Part shown: positions 41,089-50,910 of the stretch, piece after piece | Position numbering within the stretch: position 1 is the first letter of the stretch | Layout: every line of letters starts with the position of its first letter | NCBI RefSeq assembly: GCF_000690905.1 | Contig: NZ_JMCL01000109.1 | Location: forward strand, 34,168 to 98,167 | Reading direction: 5' to 3' | Source of the DNA: Pseudomonas sp. Ant30-3 | GTDB lineage: Bacteria; Pseudomonadota; Gammaproteobacteria; Pseudomonadales; Pseudomonadaceae | DNA: 64,000 nucleotides | The notes under the pieces: model-generated | Told to the model about the DNA's origin: nothing | The model's database searches: none | The model's input: only the letters and a program-made list of their open reading frames with translations | Program-made: the position numbers and the translations under genes

Positions 41089-42594
41089 TCAGTTGTTATA
41101 CAGATCAATGATCGCGCTGACTGCCTGCGTCTTGACCTTGGAGGCATCGTTGCGGGCCTGCTCGATCTTGTTCAGGTAAGCCTCGTCGACGTCGCCGGTG
41201 ACGTACTGGCCGTCGAACACCGCGCAATCGAACTTGTCGATCTTGATCTTGCCGCCACCGACCGCCTCGATCAAGTCAGGCAGGTCCTGATAGATGAGCC
41301 AGTCGGCGCCGATCAGGTCAGCGACGTTCTGCGTAGAACGGTTGTGCGCGATCAATTCGTGCGCGCTCGGCATGTCGATGCCGTACACGTTGGGATAGCG
41401 AACGGCTGGCGCTGCGGAGCAGAAGTAGACGTTCTTGGCACCAGCTTCGCGGGCCATCTGGATGATTTGCTTGCAGGTGGTACCGCGAACGATCGAGTCG
41501 TCCACCAGCATCACGTTCTTGCCGCGGAACTCCAGCTCGATGGCGTTGAGTTTCTGCCGAACGGATTTTTTCCGTGCCGCCTGGCCCGGCATGATGAAGG
41601 TACGGCCGATGTAGCGGTTCTTGACGAAGCCTTCGCGGAACTTCACACCCAAATGATTCGCCAGCTCCAGGGCCGCGGTGCGGCTGGTGTCCGGGATCGG
41701 GATGACCACGTCGATGTCGTGGTCCGGACGCTCGCGCAGAATCTTCTCGGCGAGTTTCTCACCCATGCGCAGACGTGCCTTGTACACCGATACGCCGTCG
41801 ATGATCGAGTCCGGACGCGCCAGGTAGACGTGTTCGAAAATGCACGGGGTCAAGGATGGGTTGTTGGCACACTGACGGGTGTGCAGCTTGCCGTCTTCAG
41901 TGATGTAGACCGCTTCGCCCGGCGCCAGATCGCGGATCAGCGTGAAGCCGAGTACATCCAGGGACACGCTTTCGGAGGCGATCATGTACTCGACGCCCTC
42001 GTCGGTATGACGCTGACCGAAGACGATCGGACGAATACCGTGCGGATCGCGGAAACCGACGATGCCGTAACCGGTGATCATTGCTACAACGGCGTAACCA
42101 CCGACGCAGCGGTTGTGCACGTCAGTCACGGCGGCGAAGACGTCTTCTTCAGTCGGCTGCAACTTGCCACGCTGGGCCAGTTCGTGCGCAAACACGTTCA
42201 GCAGGACTTCCGAATCGGAGTTGGTGTTGACGTGGCGCAGGTCAGATTCGTAAATCTCCTTGGCCAGCTGTTCAACGTTGGTCAGGTTACCGTTGTGCGC
42301 CAGGGTGATGCCGTAAGGCGAGTTGACGTAAAACGGTTGAGCTTCGGCCGAGGTCGAGCTGCCCGCGGTCGGGTAACGCACATGGCCAATGCCCATGTGG
42401 CCGACCAGGCGCTGCATGTGACGCTGATGAAACACGTCACGCACCAGACCATTGTCCTTGCGCAGGAATAACCGGCCGTCATGGCTGGTCACGATACCGG
42501 CAGCGTCCTGGCCGCGGTGCTGGAGGACGGTTAGCGCGTCATACAGCGCCTGATTGACGTTCGACTTACCGACGATACCGACGATGCCACACAT
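41089..42594 (-). CDS. purF: Amidophosphoribosyltransferase
   Basis: 501 residues from the ATG at 42594, so that Cys2 of MCGIVGIVGKSNVNQALYDALTVLQHRGQDAAGI becomes the N-terminal nucleophile of the glutaminase domain. The PRPP site VMLVDDSIVRGTTCKQ is near residue 365. It makes 5-phosphoribosylamine, the first step of purine synthesis. 41 bases after cvpA in the same operon. Confidence 0.97.
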   Translation of the reverse strand: MCGIVGIVGKSNVNQALYDALTVLQHRGQDAAGIVTSHDGRLFLRKDNGLVRDVFHQRHMQRLVGHMGIGHVRYPTAGSSTSAEAQPFYVNSPYGITLAHNGNLTNVEQLAKEIYESDLRHVNTNSDSEVLLNVFAHELAQRGKLQPTEEDVFAAVTDVHNRCVGGYAVVAMITGYGIVGFRDPHGIRPIVFGQRHTDEGVEYMIASESVSLDVLGFTLIRDLAPGEAVYITEDGKLHTRQCANNPSLTPCIFEHVYLARPDSIIDGVSVYKARLRMGEKLAEKILRERPDHDIDVVIPIPDTSRTAALELANHLGVKFREGFVKNRYIGRTFIMPGQAARKKSVRQKLNAIELEFRGKNVMLVDDSIVRGTTCKQIIQMAREAGAKNVYFCSAAPAVRYPNVYGIDMPSAHELIAHNRSTQNVADLIGADWLIYQDLPDLIEAVGGGKIKIDKFDCAVFDGQYVTGDVDEAYLNKIEQARNDASKVKTQAVSAIIDLYNN

Positions 42595-42635
42595 GCGACG
42601 CAACCCCTACTTTATGGATCTGAACTGAACAGCAC

Positions 42636-43196
42636 TCACTGAGGCGTTTTCGCCGTCGGCAAGAGCTGTTCCTTGAACGGAATATCAGCGGGTACGCTGA
42701 TACCGCTGGCAAGCCACTGACTGCTCCACCCAAGGATCAGGTTTTTGGACCAGTCTGCGACCAATAGAAATTTTGGCACGAGCTGTGACTGCTGCCACCA
42801 CTCATCCTGCTGTACCGGGCCCAGGCTCAACAGCCCGACCGCCACGACCACCAGCAACACGCCACGCGCGGCACCGAAAGCCATGCCGAGGAATCGATCG
42901 GTCCCGGACAGCCCGGTGACACGTACCAACTCGCCGATAAGATAATTGATCATTGCGCCAACGATCAGCGTGGCGACAAACATGATTGCGCAACCCGCGA
43001 TCACGCGCGCTGAAGGTGTCTCGATATAGCCAGCGAGGTGCTCGGACAATGCACCACCGAACATCCAGGCGACGACTCCTGCAATGATCCAGGTCACCAG
43101 CGATAACGCTTCTTTGACGAAGCCGCGGCTCAGACTGATCAATGCGGAGATGGCGATGATTGCAACGATCGCCCAGTCAACCCAGGTAAATGGCAC
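42636..43196 (-). CDS. cvpA: CvpA family membrane protein
   Basis: 186 residues, four membrane segments, starting MPFTWVDWAIVAIIAISALISLSRGFVKEALSLVTWI, the family N-terminus. Required for colicin V export in E. coli; its general role in envelope biology is not fully defined. Directly upstream of purF as in many gammaproteobacteria. Confidence 0.95.
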   Translation of the reverse strand: MPFTWVDWAIVAIIAISALISLSRGFVKEALSLVTWIIAGVVAWMFGGALSEHLAGYIETPSARVIAGCAIMFVATLIVGAMINYLIGELVRVTGLSGTDRFLGMAFGAARGVLLVVVAVGLLSLGPVQQDEWWQQSQLVPKFLLVADWSKNLILGWSSQWLASGISVPADIPFKEQLLPTAKTPQ

Positions 43197-43308
43197 GGTG
43201 CAGCCTACAGACAGATAAGGCGGCGCATTTTAGCAGAGCCGGTGCTGATCGGTAAGCTGCGATTAGCAGTGCATTTCAAATGGGCGCGATAGTTCAAATC
43301 TTGTCTGA

Positions 43309-43992
43309 TCAGCCGCGCTCGGGCTGGAAGCGTACGACAAACCCCTTGAGGTTTTGCTGACGGTTGAGCAGATCACGCAGGCGATCGGCTTCGGCGCGCT
43401 CGATCAGCGGCCCGACAAACACCCGATTCTTGCCGTCGGCCGTGCGGATGTAGGCGTTATAGCCTTGGCTTCGCAGGGTTTTCTGCAAGTTTTCCGCGCT
43501 GGCACGGTTCGCCAGGCTTGCCAATTGCACCGACCAACTGACCGACAGGCCATTGGCATCGACCCGGCTTTGCGTGGTGTCAGGTTTTCCCGGTGCCGCA
43601 GTGATGGGCTGGCTTGGCGCGGTGGTGGGTTTGTTGACCGGCGGCACAGCGGCGGGCGCAGGAGGCGGCGTCACCGGTTTGGCAACCGGTGCAGGCGCCA
43701 CGGGAACTGCAGGCGCAGCCGGTGCGATAGGCATCGTAGGCTCTTCCTGCTGGGCGATTTCATCATCGCTCGGCACCGGTTCCTGAGGCAGGGCTTGCGG
43801 CTCAGGCACCACCACCGGCTCGACCTCCACTTGCGGCACAACAGCCGCCTGCGGAGCAGCCGGGGCTTCAACCGTTACCTGACGCTGTTCATCCTGACGA
43901 GAGAACAGCATCGGCAGGAAAATCACCGCCAGCGCCACCAGAACCAGAGCGCCAACCATGCGTTGCTTGTATGCCTTATCCAGCAATGCCAT
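43309..43992 (-). CDS. SPOR-domain membrane protein (DedD-like)
   Basis: 227 residues from the ATG at 43992 (MALLDKAYKQRMVGALVLVALAVIFLPMLF), which lies 17 bases inside folC; the upstream open frame is antisense-like and rejected. One membrane segment at about 12-30, a long Pro/Ala/Val-rich periplasmic linker (about 35-145), and a C-terminal SPOR domain (WSVQLASLANRASAENLQKTLRSQGYNAYIR...). DedD-type proteins bind septal peptidoglycan and help division. Confidence 0.92.
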   Translation of the reverse strand: MALLDKAYKQRMVGALVLVALAVIFLPMLFSRQDEQRQVTVEAPAAPQAAVVPQVEVEPVVVPEPQALPQEPVPSDDEIAQQEEPTMPIAPAAPAVPVAPAPVAKPVTPPPAPAAVPPVNKPTTAPSQPITAAPGKPDTTQSRVDANGLSVSWSVQLASLANRASAENLQKTLRSQGYNAYIRTADGKNRVFVGPLIERAEADRLRDLLNRQQNLKGFVVRFQPERG

Positions 43993-45283
43993 TTGCCGCT
44001 TCCTCCGTGGAGCGCCGGGCCAGCCATTCAAGGGCCTCGGCGACACAATAAAATGATCCGAACAACAGAATCTCATCGTCGCTCGTCGCTTGCGCGCACT
44101 GCCCTTCCAAAGCGGCGGTGACGCTGTCATACGACGCTACCGAAGCACCAAGGTTCTGCAACGCCGCGTACAAATCGGCGACCGGCCGTGTCCGCGCAGA
44201 ATCCAGCGGCGCCACGGCCCAGTGCTGGACACTACCACTCAGTTCACCGACAACGCCATCCAGGTCTTTGTCCGCGAGCAAGCCAAACACGGCCAGACGC
44301 TTGCCGGCCGGCGGTCGACTTGCCAACCGGCGCGCCAGATATTCGGCCGCATGCGGGTTGTGCCCTACGTCCAGCAACAGGTTCAGACGCTTGCCCTGCC
44401 ATTCGAACTGGCGGCGATCGAGTCGCCCGACCACTCGCGTGGCTTTCAGCGCCTGAATGATCTGCTCACCCAGCCAAGGCAACCCGAGCAGCAAATACGC
44501 CTGCAATGCCAGAGCGGCGTTCTCCATAGGCAGATCGAGCAGCGGCAGGTCACGCAGCTCGACAGCTTGACCTTGCGCATCGAGACCGCGCCATTGCCAA
44601 TTGTGCTCGATCACGCCCAGGTCGAAATCGCGCCCACGCAGGAAAAACGGGCAAGCCAGCTCGCGGGCTTTATCCAGCAGGGGTTGCGGAGGATTCAGAT
44701 CGCCGCACAGCGCAGGCGCGCCGCGGCGGAAGATGCCGGCCTTTTCGTAGGCCACCGATTCACGGGTGTTGCCCAGGTAATCGGCATGATCGACGCCGAT
44801 ACTGGTGACCAGTGCGATGTCCGCGTCTACCACGTTAACCGTGTCCAGGCGTCCGCCCAGGCCGACTTCCAGCACCACAGCGTCCAGCGCAGACTGTTGA
44901 AACAGCCAGAACGCTGCCAGGGTCCCCATCTCGAAATAGGTCAGGGACGTGTCGCCACGCCCCGCTTCCACGGCGGCAAAGGCTGCGCACAGTTCGGCGT
45001 CAGTCGCTTCGACACCATTGACCTGCACCCGCTCGTTGTAACGCAGCAGGTGCGGAGAATTGTAGACACCGACTTTCAGGCCCTGCGCCCGCAGCAATGA
45101 CGCCACGAATGCACAGGTAGAACCCTTGCCGTTGGTGCCGGTGACCGTGATCACCCGAGGCGCCGGCTTGCCCAGCCGCATACGGGACGCTACCTGTTGC
45201 GAGCGCTCAAGGCCCATGTCGATGGCCGAAGGGTGCAACTGCTCAAGGTAGGCGAGCCACTCGCCAAGGGTACGTTCGGTCAT
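43976..45283 (-). CDS. folC: Bifunctional dihydrofolate/folylpolyglutamate synthase
   Basis: 435 residues, Mur-ligase fold. ATP loop TVTGTNGKGSTCAFVASLL, VVLEVGLGGRLDTVN, IGVDHADYLG and LLDVGHNPHAAEYLA are typical. It adds glutamate to dihydropteroate and folates. Overlaps accD by four bases (ATGA) and the SPOR gene by 17. Confidence 0.96.
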   Translation of the reverse strand: MTERTLGEWLAYLEQLHPSAIDMGLERSQQVASRMRLGKPAPRVITVTGTNGKGSTCAFVASLLRAQGLKVGVYNSPHLLRYNERVQVNGVEATDAELCAAFAAVEAGRGDTSLTYFEMGTLAAFWLFQQSALDAVVLEVGLGGRLDTVNVVDADIALVTSIGVDHADYLGNTRESVAYEKAGIFRRGAPALCGDLNPPQPLLDKARELACPFFLRGRDFDLGVIEHNWQWRGLDAQGQAVELRDLPLLDLPMENAALALQAYLLLGLPWLGEQIIQALKATRVVGRLDRRQFEWQGKRLNLLLDVGHNPHAAEYLARRLASRPPAGKRLAVFGLLADKDLDGVVGELSGSVQHWAVAPLDSARTRPVADLYAALQNLGASVASYDSVTAALEGQCAQATSDDEILLFGSFYCVAEALEWLARRSTEEAANGIAG

Positions 45284-46200
45284 AGGCCGGCTGGCACCGG
45301 CGGTACCACGATTGGCTCGACTGGGGCGGCGACAAACTTGGGCGTAGGCTGGCCGGTCAGTTGCGCCAGCAGGTTGCCGAGACGCGGACGCAGCTCCTGG
45401 CGGTGAATGATCATGTCGATCGCGCCATGCTCCAGCAGGAATTCGCTACGCTGAAAACCTTCCGGCAGTTTTTCGCGAACGGTTTGCTCGATCACGCGCG
45501 GACCGGCAAAGCCGATGAGGGCTTTCGGCTCGCCGACGATTACGTCACCGAGCATCGCCAGACTGGCAGAAACACCGCCATAGACCGGATCGGTCAGCAC
45601 CGAGATGAACGGAATGCCTTCTTCACGCAGACGCGCCAGTACCGCGGAGGTCTTGGCCATTTGCATCAGGGAGATCAGGGCTTCCTGCATCCGCGCACCA
45701 CCGGAAGCGGCAAAGCAGATCATCGGGCATTTGTTTTCCAGCGCGTAGTTGGCAGCGCGAACAAAACGCTCACCGACGATCGCCCCCATCGAACCGCCCA
45801 TGAAGGAGAACTCGAACGCCGACACCACTACCGGCATGCCTAGCAAGGTGCCGCTCATGGAAATCAACGCGTCTTTTTCGCCAGTCTGCTTTTGCGCAGC
45901 AGTCAGGCGATCCTTGTACTTCTTGCCGTCGCGGAATTTCAGACGGTCAACCGGCTCCAGGTCCGCACCCAGCTCGTTGCGACCTTCAGCGTCGAGAAAA
46001 ATGTCGATGCGGGCGCGGGCGCCGATGCGCATGTGATGGTTGCACTTGGGGCAGACATCCAGGGTCTTTTCCAACTCTGGACGGTACAGCACCGCTTCGC
46101 AAGACGGGCATTTATGCCACAGACCTTCAGGCACCGAGCTCTTCTTGACCTCGGAACGCATGATCGAAGGGATCAGTTTGTCTACTAACCAGTTGCTCAT
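45280..46200 (-). CDS. accD: Acetyl-CoA carboxylase carboxyltransferase subunit beta
   Basis: 306 residues from the ATG at 46200 (MSNWLVDKLIPSIMRSE) behind GGAGAAAGAAAGC; the frame upstream is not used. N-terminal zinc ribbon with CPSC and CPKC, then the carboxyltransferase core (SGGARMQEALISLMQMAKT, GFAGPRVIEQT). It forms malonyl-CoA with AccABC. Confidence 0.97.
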   Translation of the reverse strand: MSNWLVDKLIPSIMRSEVKKSSVPEGLWHKCPSCEAVLYRPELEKTLDVCPKCNHHMRIGARARIDIFLDAEGRNELGADLEPVDRLKFRDGKKYKDRLTAAQKQTGEKDALISMSGTLLGMPVVVSAFEFSFMGGSMGAIVGERFVRAANYALENKCPMICFAASGGARMQEALISLMQMAKTSAVLARLREEGIPFISVLTDPVYGGVSASLAMLGDVIVGEPKALIGFAGPRVIEQTVREKLPEGFQRSEFLLEHGAIDMIIHRQELRPRLGNLLAQLTGQPTPKFVAAPVEPIVVPPVPAGL

Positions 46201-46382
46201 GCTTTCTTTCTCCAGTACCGGCGGCTCGAACGCTCTGGTTCGCAGCCCCGCGTATGCCCTTGAGCTAAATTCATGTGTGTGGCGATGATTGCGGGATGCC
46301 GGATCAGCTGAAACGTGACCTGCGCACACCCCAAAAACCCTCAGCCATGCCTGTGGACGGCGGCAGTGTGCCAGCCGTCACA

Positions 46383-47003
46383 TCAAGTAACGCGTACTGC
46401 CTTGATGAATGCCTTGATCCTGGCGTGATCCTTTATGCCCTTGCTCGCCTCGACCCCACCGCTGACGTCCACCGCGTAAGGCCGAACCCGGGCAATCGCA
46501 TCAGCGACGTTATCCGGTGTCAGGCCACCCGCGAGGATGATCGGCTTGCTCAAGCCTTGCGGTATCAGCGACCAGTCGAACGCTTCACCGGTTCCGCCCG
46601 GCACGCCTTCAACGTAGGCGTCCAGCAAGATACCGCTGGCACTCGGAAAAGCGTCACAGGCGGCGGCAATGTCGTCGCCCGCCTTGACCCGCAACGCCTT
46701 GATGTACGGACGATGCCAGCCTTCGCATGCGTCAGCGGTTTCGTCGCCATGGAACTGCAACAGGTCCAGCGGCACGGCATCGAGGATTTCTCCCAGTTCG
46801 CAGCGGCTGGCGTCGACGAACAGGCCCACGGTGGTCACGAACGGCGGCAGCGCTTTGATGATCGAGCGCGCTTGCTGGAACGTCACCGCTCGCGGGCTCT
46901 TGGCGTAGAACACAAAACCGATGGCATCGGCCCCGGCCTCGACCGCCGCCAACGCATCTTCTATGCGAGTGATCCCGCAAATCTTGCTGCGAACGGCTGA
47001 CAT
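46383..47003 (-). CDS. trpF: Phosphoribosylanthranilate isomerase
   Basis: 206-residue TIM barrel of tryptophan synthesis. SKICGITRIEDALAAVEAGADAIGFVFYAKSPR contains the catalytic Cys, and VDVSGGVEASKGIKDHARIKAF the catalytic Asp region. It lies alone between truA and accD, away from other trp genes, as in other pseudomonads. Confidence 0.96.
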   Translation of the reverse strand: MSAVRSKICGITRIEDALAAVEAGADAIGFVFYAKSPRAVTFQQARSIIKALPPFVTTVGLFVDASRCELGEILDAVPLDLLQFHGDETADACEGWHRPYIKALRVKAGDDIAAACDAFPSASGILLDAYVEGVPGGTGEAFDWSLIPQGLSKPIILAGGLTPDNVADAIARVRPYAVDVSGGVEASKGIKDHARIKAFIKAVRVT

Positions 47004-47066
47004 GTCGATAAAACCTCAGGCCAAATCAGTGAAAGTCCCGGATGGTAACAAATGCGTTCAAGGGCG

Positions 47067-47921
47067 TCAGCCGCCAAGTTCGGCGAAACCGGTCAGGAAG
47101 TGTGGGCCGATGTAACGCTCGGGCAATTCGAACTCGTCGCGGTACTCGACCTGCACCAGATACAGGCCAAAAGGATGGGCCGTTACGCCGCCGGAACGGC
47201 GAATGCGACTCTCCAGCACCTCCTTCATCCACTCCACCGGCCGCTCGCCGGTGCCAATCGTCATTAATACTCCGGCGATGTTGCGCACCATGTGATGCAG
47301 GAAAGCGCTGGCGCGGATGTCGAGAACGATCATCTTGCCGTGACGCGTCACGCGCAGGTGATGCAGCTCCTTGATGGGCGATTTGGCCTGGCACTGACCG
47401 GCGCGAAACGCGCTGAAGTCATGCGTGCCGACCAGGTACTGAGCGGCTTCGGCCATGCGCTCGACGTCGAGCGGACGGTGGTTCCAGGTGATTTCCTGGT
47501 TCAGGTGCGCCGGGCGGATCTGGTCGTTGTAGATGACGTAGCGGTAGCGACGGGCGATTGCCTTGAAGCGCGCGTGGAAATGCGCCGGCATGACCTTCGC
47601 CCAAGTCACGCTGACATCGTGGGGCAAATTGATGTTGGCGCCCATGACCCAGGCTTTCATCGACCGCTCGACCGGGGTGTCGAAATGCACAACCTGCCCG
47701 CAGGCATGCACGCCAGCGTCCGTGCGCCCGGCGCAAAGTAGCGAGACCGGTGAATCAGCCACCTTGGACAACGCATTCTCCAGGGTTTCCTGCACGGTGA
47801 GCACACCGGACGCCTGACGTTGCCAGCCGCGGTAGCGTGAGCCTTTGTATTCAACGCCCAACGCGATCCGGAATAAGCCCTCGGGCGCCATTTCGGCGGC
47901 CGGATTATCTATGTTTGCCAA
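47067..47921 (-). CDS. truA: tRNA pseudouridine(38-40) synthase
   Basis: About 284 residues. Catalytic Asp in LLCAGRTDAGVHACGQVVHF, and RYRYVIYNDQIRPAHL and FLHHMVRNIAGVLMTIG as in TruA. It modifies the anticodon arm of many tRNAs. Start uncertain: a TTG at 47921 gives the family-like MANIDNPAAEMAPEG, while an ATG at 47891 would shorten the protein by 10 residues. Neither has a strong ribosome site. Confidence 0.92.
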   Translation of the reverse strand: MANIDNPAAEMAPEGLFRIALGVEYKGSRYRGWQRQASGVLTVQETLENALSKVADSPVSLLCAGRTDAGVHACGQVVHFDTPVERSMKAWVMGANINLPHDVSVTWAKVMPAHFHARFKAIARRYRYVIYNDQIRPAHLNQEITWNHRPLDVERMAEAAQYLVGTHDFSAFRAGQCQAKSPIKELHHLRVTRHGKMIVLDIRASAFLHHMVRNIAGVLMTIGTGERPVEWMKEVLESRIRRSGGVTAHPFGLYLVQVEYRDEFELPERYIGPHFLTGFAELGG

Positions 47922-48006
47922 GGGGTGACAGCCTGCTGATGGTCGCAAAGGCGGGCATTATAAGGCCGCCTCACAGGGATGCCAGTGCATCAACGCACAA
48001 ACAAAA

Positions 48007-48030
48007 ACGGCAGCCCCGAGGGGCTGCCGT
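48007..48030 (-). terminator. Terminator after fimV
   Basis: Stem ACGGCAGCCCC / GGGGCTGCCGT with a tight loop; on the minus strand a TTTTTGTTTG tract follows. 22 bases after the fimV stop. Confidence 0.9.
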
Positions 48031-48051
48031 TTGATTATTGCCTGTCGCTGA

Positions 48052-50703
48052 TCACACCAGGCGCGAGAGCATCTCCTCGGCTTCACCTTTCTGACCGGCA
48101 TCACCCTCGGTAACTACTTCGTTGAGGATGTCGCGGGCACCATCGGCGTCCCCCATGTCGATGTAGGCTTGAGCCAGATCGAGCTTGGTCGCCACCTCGT
48201 CAGTGCCCGAGAGGAAATCGAATTCCGGCTCGTCAGCAGCGGAGGCCATCGCGTCTTCTTCGGTGAATGTCGGCTCCGCCATGCTCTGCGACAGACGATC
48301 AAGTTCGGCATTAACGTCGTTCAGCTCGGCTGCAAACGCATCCGGCGTATCCATTTCATCGGCCAGCGACAGGTCGAAATCAGCCGGCAGCTCCAGATCA
48401 TCCAGCGCCGGCTCAGCTTTCACGTCCGCGACTGGCAGATCCTTGGGCTCATCATCCAGGCTCAGCAGAAAATCGTCTTCGGCCAACGTTGCCGGCGAAG
48501 GATCATTACCGAGGTCCATGTCCAGATCGAAGTCCGACAGGTCGTCGAGATTTTCTTTGGGCTCAGTCTGCTCTTGCAGCACCGAGGCGAAGCTCAGGTC
48601 GTCATCCAGCGGGAATTCGTCGAGTTCTGCTGCAGGCTCTGGCGTTGGTTCCGGCTCTGGCGTTACCACCGCAGGCGAGGCAGTTTCCAGATCATCCAGA
48701 CTCAGGTCGAACGCGCTGTCTAAGTCATCCTCTGCCGCTGTCGGCGCGGGCTCCTGCGGCTCGTCCAGCAGCAGATCCTTGACGTATTGCGCGTCCAGCT
48801 CAGCAGCCATAGCCGCCGCCGCGATACCACCGGCGGCGACAACAGCCATGGCCGGGAAGCGACTTTTCAGCTCTTCGACGCGGGCGAAGTTTTCGCCGTT
48901 GGCGACAAGTTGACGCTCTTGACCCACGAACGCATCGCGATCGCCCTGTTGACCGTAGACTTCCATCAGTTTCAAGCGCAGGTCACTGCGCTGAGGCTCT
49001 TCCTTGATGCCATCTTCGAGCAAAGCAGCGGCCTGATTCAGGCGGCCGGCAGCGATATGCGACTCGGCCTTGGTCAGAACGTCGGCATCAGGGTCGCCGG
49101 ATGGGGCGACCAATGGCGCGGCGATCGGCTGTGTGACGATGACCGGGGCAATTACGGGCGCTGGCGTCGGCACTGGTGCAGGGGTTGGTGCGGTTGCAAG
49201 CTTCACGCTGGGTGGCGGAACCTCGAGACCTTCGAAGCTGCTTTCCGGCAGATCGTGTTCGGCCGAGAATTCCTGTTCTTCGGACAATGCGCGGGCCATG
49301 CGCGTGTGTTTCTCGGCTTCCTGCTGAGCTTTGCGACGACGCGCCAGCAACAGCAGCAGGAGCAGCAGCACCACGGCACCGCCACCGACCAGGCCGAGGA
49401 GCACCGGATTGGTCAGCAGGTCATTGAATTTCTGATCGTCCGAGGACGCCGGAGCCGGCTCGACGGGCGTCTCAACAGGCGCCGGGACAGCCTCGGGAGT
49501 CGCCGCATCAGGCGTTGGCGTAACCGGCACGGCGTCTGTCGGAACCGTCGCAGGGTTGGGCGCCAATTCAGCCGAAATCACTGGCGCGGTTTCAACAGCA
49601 CCTGAGGCGTCCGGGGTGCCAGCAGACGCGGCAGCACCGGCGGCGCCTCCAGCCTGCAACTTGGCCAGTTGATTATTTTTCAGTTCGATCAGGCGTTGCA
49701 GCTTGTCCAGTTGACTTTGCAGATCGGTCATGCGGCTTTTCAGCTCGGCATTGTCACGCCGGGCGGTGTCGAGGCTTTCCTGCGTCACCGCCAGCTTGTT
49801 GTTCAACGCTTTGGCGTCGCCGCCCGCACCTGCGGCGCCGGCCTTGGCCGTCTCAGCAGAAACCAGGCTCAGTTTGTCTTGAGCAGGTTGCGTTGGAGTG
49901 CCGTCGTTGCGTGCACGGTTGGTGGCATCGAGTTGCTGCTGGCCAGCACCGGTCTTCGGTACATAACGACGACCCTGACGCCACGCGGTGTTTTGCGCGG
50001 CCACTTCAGCAACAGCAGCCGGTTGCGCGAGGCTGGTGCTTTGGGTCTGATCCGGCAGGCGCAGCACCTGACCGGTTTTCAGCAGGTTGATGTTGCCGTT
50101 GATAAATGCGTCAGGATTGAGCGCCTGGATCGCCAGCATCGTCTGCTGGATCGAACCGCCATTGCGCGCCTTCGCGGCAATTTCCCATAGGGTATCGCGC
50201 GGCGTGGTGGTGTATTCGGTGGTCTTGGTTGCACCGGTGACCGGCGCAGTGGCGGTTTGCGAAGGCGCCGGTTGCGCAGCCGCGTCGGCGGTTTGTGGCG
50301 AGAATTTGGACGGATCAAGCAGCACGCTGTAATCGCGCAGCAAGCGGCCGTTGGGCCACGTCACCTGAACCAGAAATTTGAACATCGGCTCGGACAGCGG
50401 CTTGCTGGACGTAACGCGCAGAATGCTTTTGCCACCGCGGTTGAGCACCGGGGTGAAGCTCAGGTCGTTGAGGAACGCCTGACGATCGACCCCTGCCCTG
50501 ACGAAATCTTCGGGATACGCCAGGCTCGGCACCACTTCGGCAGCGGTGAGATCCTTGACGTCGAGCAATTCGATTTCTGCGTCCAGCGGCTGGTTCACCG
50601 ACGACTTCAGGGTCAGTTCCCCGAGGCCGAGGGCATGCGCCATACCGGAGGACAGCGCCGAGGCGGCCGCTATTGCTAACACCAGTTTGCGAACTTGAAC
50701 CAT
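48052..50703 (-). CDS. fimV: FimV/HubP-type cell-pole organiser
   Basis: 883 residues. Signal peptide (cleavage after GMAHA), FimV N-terminal domain (LGLGELTLKSSVNQPLDAEIELLDVKDL), LysM domain at about 165-215 (TTPRDTLWEIAAKARNGGSIQQ...), a coiled coil at about 300-345, and one membrane segment near 440 (LLGLVGGGAVVLLLLLLLLARRRK). The cytoplasmic part is very acidic and ends in a TPR-like conserved C-terminus (LDLAQAYIDMGDADGARDILNEVV). It binds peptidoglycan and recruits twitching, chemotaxis and c-di-GMP proteins to the pole. Confidence 0.96.
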   Translation of the reverse strand: MVQVRKLVLAIAAASALSSGMAHALGLGELTLKSSVNQPLDAEIELLDVKDLTAAEVVPSLAYPEDFVRAGVDRQAFLNDLSFTPVLNRGGKSILRVTSSKPLSEPMFKFLVQVTWPNGRLLRDYSVLLDPSKFSPQTADAAAQPAPSQTATAPVTGATKTTEYTTTPRDTLWEIAAKARNGGSIQQTMLAIQALNPDAFINGNINLLKTGQVLRLPDQTQSTSLAQPAAVAEVAAQNTAWRQGRRYVPKTGAGQQQLDATNRARNDGTPTQPAQDKLSLVSAETAKAGAAGAGGDAKALNNKLAVTQESLDTARRDNAELKSRMTDLQSQLDKLQRLIELKNNQLAKLQAGGAAGAAASAGTPDASGAVETAPVISAELAPNPATVPTDAVPVTPTPDAATPEAVPAPVETPVEPAPASSDDQKFNDLLTNPVLLGLVGGGAVVLLLLLLLLARRRKAQQEAEKHTRMARALSEEQEFSAEHDLPESSFEGLEVPPPSVKLATAPTPAPVPTPAPVIAPVIVTQPIAAPLVAPSGDPDADVLTKAESHIAAGRLNQAAALLEDGIKEEPQRSDLRLKLMEVYGQQGDRDAFVGQERQLVANGENFARVEELKSRFPAMAVVAAGGIAAAAMAAELDAQYVKDLLLDEPQEPAPTAAEDDLDSAFDLSLDDLETASPAVVTPEPEPTPEPAAELDEFPLDDDLSFASVLQEQTEPKENLDDLSDFDLDMDLGNDPSPATLAEDDFLLSLDDEPKDLPVADVKAEPALDDLELPADFDLSLADEMDTPDAFAAELNDVNAELDRLSQSMAEPTFTEEDAMASAADEPEFDFLSGTDEVATKLDLAQAYIDMGDADGARDILNEVVTEGDAGQKGEAEEMLSRLV

Positions 50704-50910
50704 AGCCTCATCCTTTGTTTGAACATTCCTCGGCCAGCGAGAAGGTGTTGATTAGTCGCTGCCGTAAGGCATTGCGCGCGGCGGCGAAGAGTCGTCGCGC
50801 GCGATCGTTTCATTCGTGCCCCGGAAAGTCCCGCAGGGTGACTCGCCAGATACATCTGGCCAAGCATAGCGCCCGGCCGGATTCATTCTGCAAATTGTTT
50901 CCAGTATCTT